Under the pieces are notes generated by a model. That model had not been told where the DNA came from. It ran no database searches and saw nothing but the letters and a program-made list of their open reading frames with translations. From Symbiodinium natans (lineage: Eukaryota; Sar; Dinophyceae; Suessiales; Symbiodiniaceae), in contig CAJNDS010000272.1 of assembly GCA_905221605.1 (NCBI GenBank), positions 1 to 42,500 of the forward strand: a stretch of DNA of 42,500 nt, written 5' to 3'. Shown in pieces: positions 20,901 to 26,900 of the stretch. A program made the translations under genes and the position numbers. The stretch's first letter is position 1, and the number at the start of each line of letters is the position of its first letter.

Positions 20901-23900
20901 TTCCCTTGTCCTGGGAGCAGCGATTTTTACTGCCTCGAAGTGTCTGTTGGCCAACACACAAGCGCTGGAATTCGTCGCTCTCTCTCTCTCTCTCCCTCTC
21001 GCCCTCTCCCTCCCACTCTAGTGCCAGAAGATGAATCTGACATCTCTGAAGTCCGAACGCTTCTGATGTCAACAGGCACAGACTTCGCGGCCAGGTTCAA
21101 GTTGCTATGATCTCTGAAGTGATGCAAGACATTCAAGCGAGACCCGCAGCATGTGTTGTTCAAGGCCAGTGACGAAGCGCTTCTTCTCTTCAACCTCTTG
21201 CCGGAAGAAGTTGTACCTGGGGCACTTAGTCAGCGGGGGCATTGAGAGATCCAGGCTCAATATTGGGGGTTTCAGAAAATTGCGGGGTTACCTTCGTGGG
21301 AACCCTAAACCCTAAACACTAAACCCTAAACCCTAAACCTGCTTTTTGGGGTCTACTTTAGCGGCCCCCTATCTTCGTAACCCCCGTATGGGTCTCCAGG
21401 ACCAGGCATCCTGGGTTTGACGAAACCCTGTGAGACCAAATGAACACTAGAGTTGGGGGGTCATTCTATCCTTATACTACTAATAGTTCCTAATTAGTAA
21501 GTTACAAAGTATATGAACAGATATGAACCCTAAACCCTAAACCCTAAACCCTAAACCCTAAACCCTAAACCCTAAACCCTAAACCCTAAACCCTAAACCC
21601 TAAACTAAGGTCTACGACAGGCCGGAAGCGCCCGCCCGTCCGCACGGCATCGACGACGTCCTTGGGCACGCCGTGGCCAGTGATCACCTGGGTGAGGGGC
21701 CTCTGATTAGGGTTTGTAGGGTTTGTAGGGTTTTTGGGTTTGTAGGGTTTGTAGGGTTTTTAGGGGTTTTAGGGTTTGTAGGGTTTTTAGGGGTTTTAGG
21801 GTTTGTAGGGTTTATAGGGTTTGTAGGGTGTATGGGGTTTATAGGGTTTATTGGATTCATAGGGATTATAGGGTTTAGGGTTTATAGGGTTTCGGGCGTA
21901 GGGTTACCAATAGTATGGGGTCTCCGAAATTTCAGGGCTTAGGGCGCAGGGTTACCAATTCTTGGATTTCTCTGATAAGGATTGCAGTGCTTCGCTTATT
22001 TTGAGGGGGCGGGATGTCAGGGGTTACGAGTTTATGGTGAAGAGGTTATCAAGAAGTTGGTGCTGAGGGTTCCTTAGCACCCTGCTAACCACCAGTCCAG
22101 GACCTGACCTCAGACACCCGACGATTCGACGATGAGCCGATTCTGGATGATTCTCATCATCTTCTTCATGTTATGAACGAAGGTAGACAGAAACATGATT
22201 CGTGATATCGAGGTTGTGGAAACAATATTCAGAAGTGGGTGGGGGTTTCCCAACATACGGGGTACCCGAACTTTTTGGGGGGTTTTGCCAGGAAAAGGAA
22301 TACAACACGTTGGGGCTCAGATTTTGGGGTACCCGTATTTTGGGACATACCCCCTAAACCCTCTCAACCCTAAACCCTCCCTAAACCCTAAACCCTAAAC
22401 CCAAAACCCCAAGCCCCAAACCCCTAAACCCTGAAACCCTAAACCCTGGAAACCCTGAAACCCCAACTACTCCGGAGCTTCGTCATCTGAACCACGGCGC
22501 TGCAAAGCCCGTCGTCTCGAAAGCCGCTGAGAGCCTCAGTTAGGGTGCAGGGTTTAGGGTTTGGGGTTTGGGGTTTAGGGTTTAGGGTTTAAGGTTCAGG
22601 GTTTAGGGTTTAGGGTTTCGGGTCTAGGGTTTAGGGTTTAGGGTTTCGGTTTAGGGTCTAGGGGTTTAGGGATGTCCCGACTTGAGGGATCTACCGACTT
22701 GAGGGTTTAGGGTTTAGGGTTTAGGGTTTAGGGTTTAGGGTTTAGGGTTTAGGGTTTAGGGTTTAGGGTTTAGGGTTTAGGGTTTAGGGCCACCCGAACT
22801 CCTTGGGTGGCTTTGATCAAACGAAGCGACTCTGGCTCATGATGTGCACGGTTCTGCTGGCTTCCCTAAACAGACGTGCAAGACGTCCCTGCTTCACCCA
22901 TGCGTCTCCACACGTGGGGGCAAACAAAAACCCACCCAAACACAAGGATTCTGCAACCCCGGATTTCCAGAATCCCCCCTGAACCGTTCAAGCCGAACCC
23001 GAAACGTCAAACTCCAACCCCAAACCCCAAACCCCCACACCTTAAACCCTAAACCCCAAACCCCAAACCCTAAACCCAAACCCTAAACCTAAACCCTAAA
23101 CCCTAAACCCTAAACCCCAAACCCTTGACAATTACACTCGAGAGGGGTTCCTCCAAGAGTCTCCTTGGCTGTGCGGAGCTGCTCCTCGAAGCTGCCATTC
23201 ACCAAGGGAGCCTCTGCTTCGGTCGGCCCCTAAACCCTAAACCCTAAACCCTAAACCCTAAACCCTAAACCCTAAACCCTAAGCCCCTAAGCCCCTAAGC
23301 CCCTAAGCCCCTAAGCCCCTAAGCCCCTAAGCCCCTAAACCCCACTTTTTGGAGGCAAGGCCTTGATCAAAAAAGTCATCTTCTGAGCCCGTTTGCGGTG
23401 GACACTTGTGTGGGTCGGGGTGGGTGTGTCACTCCTCGCTGAATGGTTGTGTAGGGGGCCTTAAGAGTTGGTAGGGTTTTTGGGGAGTTATTTTGGTATA
23501 CTGATATAAGGACCACAAGGGGATAACATTCATAATTATTCCGACACCCCCCCCATATGCCGCTGCAGGTGATCGCATGACCGTGGGCCTTCAAGGATGA
23601 ACTTACCAAGGAGGGCCTGAGAATTCTGCCAACTCTCTAAACCCTAAACCCTAAACCCTAAACCCTAAACCCTAAACCCTAAATCAACCTCTGCTCACGA
23701 AAAGGGAGGACACGCGATGGGCTCCTTAACAACCAGGCACGGTTGGGATGTTCCCCCTTATACTAACAGTCCTTAATGGGGACTGTAGTACCCCCCCGAT
23801 TACAACCCCTGTTCATGACCTTTAGTATAGCGGGAACATCCCAAGGGCAAGGTTTCATCCTCAGAGTTGCCCAAGTTCTGCCGCGGAACCACGTCCACAA

Positions 23901-26900
23901 CTCGGATTGCCTTCGCCTCGACTGAATTGTGGACTCTCTTGCTCCGGGGGCCAGTAGATTGAAGGCTTCGTTGTGCGTTTTCAGTTTGGCTTTTTGCTAT
24001 TCTTTTCCGGGATGCCGCTTCATTGGGTGATAAAAGCTGCCGTTCTACTCAGTGACCTTACTTATAAGTCGGGTTGGGTTGAGTGCTTGGTCTATAGATT
24101 CAGAAAGAGAAGACAACATGTCCGAGGATTGAGATGGCGTGTGTCTGGGAAAATCAAATTCCACAAAGGATGCCCGAAGACTGAAGAGATGTGGGCCCCT
24201 AACGTCGAGGCCCTAAACCCTAAAACCCTCAACCCTAAACCCTAAACGCTAAACCCTAAACCCTAAACCCTAAACCCTACACCAAGGTGCCCACCCATGT
24301 CATTATAGAATGGCATGAAAGTCGTAAGCTGAAATTTTGACTGGGTGATGATGATCGTTTTTTATTTACCCCAGGCTCCTGTGCTATCGGGGTTCTCGGA
24401 GGTTCTTGGGAGTTGAGGTTGAAGTTGCCTGGAGTCAGCGGGACTCCTCTGCGGGTTTAGGGTTTAGGGACTGTTTAGGGTTTAGGGTTCAGGGTTTACG
24501 GTTCAGGGTTTAGGAACGCTTTAGGTTCCGGGGGCGGGAGGGGGGGGGGGGGGATCTTCACGCCGTGCCTCGGCGAGTTTCACTTCCTTCGCCATCATGG
24601 CCTCCATGGCCTGCAAGCTTAGGGTTTAGGGTTTAGGGTTTAGGGTTTAGGGTTTAGGGTTTGGGGTTTAGGGTTTAGGGTTTAGGGTTTAGGGTTTGGG
24701 GTTTGGGGTTTGTGGTTTGGGGTTTGGGGTTTAGGGTTTGGGGTTTGGGGTTTGGGGTTTAGGGTTTAGGGGGCTTTAGGGCTTCCTCGTGTCCGAAAAG
24801 GAGTGCATGCTGGCAGGCTGGGCGGAGATGTCACGGTGGCTGCACTTCGCAAGCATGAAAGGGCCAGCCGCTGATGATGTTCAAGAAAGGGCGGAAAGTG
24901 AAAGCTCGCCAAGGCCAGGCCCCTAAATAGACCCTTTAAGGGATTATATAGGGTACCCTAAATATGTACCCTTTAATTAAGGGGTTATATAGTCTCGGTT
25001 AGAACAAGAACGTGCTTGGCTGCATCGGGCATTGGGCATGCCCAGAAGGCGGAAAACGCCTCGCTTCGGAGATCTGCACTGCCGATGCCAGGCTACCGGC
25101 CGTGGGCTGGAACCAGGGGTCAATATGCCATTCAGGAGCGCTTGAGTTGCACTACATTTCAGCACCCGAAAACCCTAAACCCCGAACCCTAATCCCTAAA
25201 CCCTAAACCCTCAACCTTAATCTCTAAACCCCAGCCCTAAACTTCAAACTCCAGTTTCAGCCGCGCCTTCACATCCGTTGGCTCGCCAAGCTTGGTCTGA
25301 GCCCCCAGATTCGTATACAGGCCTGCGCAGAGACCCTAAACCCTAAACCCTAAACCCTAAACCCTCAACCCTAAACCCTACCCGACTGCAAGGCTGCCCG
25401 AGTCTACTCGACGACAACAGCATATCGGAAAATACAAGTAAGCCAAAGTCTTGAGAAGTCATTTTTGCATAGCACAGCATATCTTAACCTACCACACCAT
25501 ACAATGTGTCGTGTGTAATCTATACGCGGGAATAAGACTTTCAGCTCGGATTTAGTCCATAGCTTTGCTTCAGATCCTTCCGGATCCCTGTCAAAGAGGC
25601 CTAGTTGCTGAGTACCCTGGGCCAAACAAGGTTACCCTAAACCCTAAACCCTAAACCTTAAACCCTAAACCCTAAACCCTAAACCTAAACCCTAACCCTA
25701 AACCCTAAACCCTAAACCCCAAACCCACAAGGCTTAAAGCTTACCTACTCAGCTACTAGGGGAGGAGGAGCCGGGGGGGGGGGGGGCCTTGTGCTCGTCG
25801 CATGGCTTCCATCTTCCTGACACGCTGTTCGTGGGCAGCAGGCTTCTTGGCTTCTTTGTTTAGGGTTTAGGGTTTAGGGTTTAGGGTTTAGGGTTTAGGG
25901 TTTAGGGTTTAGGGTTTAGGGTTTAGGGTTTAGGGTTTAGGGTTTCGGGTTTAGGGTTTAGGGTTTAGGGTTTAGGGTTTAGGGACCGACATCTGCAAGG
26001 CTCACAGAACATTCCCCCCTCTGAGAGGGTGTCGTGCCAGATCCTGCAGCAAGGCTCCCTTCAGATTCCAGGCTGCGCCCACCGCGTTTGCCGCGCATTC
26101 TTGCTGCGAGTGCTCAGATCTTTGCAGGCACAGAGGACTCGGCACACCATGATACTACAGAGGACTTGCTAGTGTAGGCAGATGTGGATGCTTCCGGCGA
26201 ACTTTCACTAGTTTGCACGTGTGGTCTGCGTCTTGCAAAACCAAGTTGCAAGACACAAATGTAAAATGTCCACGAAACTGCATTGGGCAAAAATTGTGTT
26301 TAGAGCCGGTGGTTGTGTCTTTTGCATTTCTCCGCTGCTTGATTTGTGACCGCAGCCTTCTATGTTGTAGAAGCGTTGGTTGCAGAAACACCAAACTTTC
26401 TTTGTAAAAGGCAAAAGCGGGAAACTGTCCAGTGTTGTGGGCATGTTCACAAAAGGCTTGCGACAACGCGTCCTGTTCCAGAATTGCCAAACATCCTTTT
26501 GCCTCATGTTGCATAAAGTAAGAAAAAGCGCTGAACATTGCAGTGTTTGGGCGTGGTTAGAATAACATGGTCGTAACCCCCCCCTCCCCCCCCCCCCCGC
26601 ACCACCCCCTCCTCACCCCCTTTCGTGACGCACGTTGTGCGAGGCAAACGCAAGGCCTTGGCCACGGCAGCTCAATCTTTCATGCTGTCCCTAAACCCTA
26701 AACCCTAAACCCTAAACCCCAAACCCCAAACCCTAAACCCTAAACCCTAAACCCTAAACCCTAAACCCTAGATGCGCCCGCCCCCAAGACCCTCCCTTCT
26801 TTTTTCGAGAGCCCAGTGTCGTTTGGTTGTAGATGGGCAGCTTTGACCCCCAGTTCATCATCTCCCCCACCCAGGTCTTCTCGTAGAGAGGCTCGGACCT

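Noticed and set aside
21673-21942. 89-codon Gly/Phe/Val-rich ORF
   Set aside because: Pure translation of degenerate TAGGGTTT repeats.
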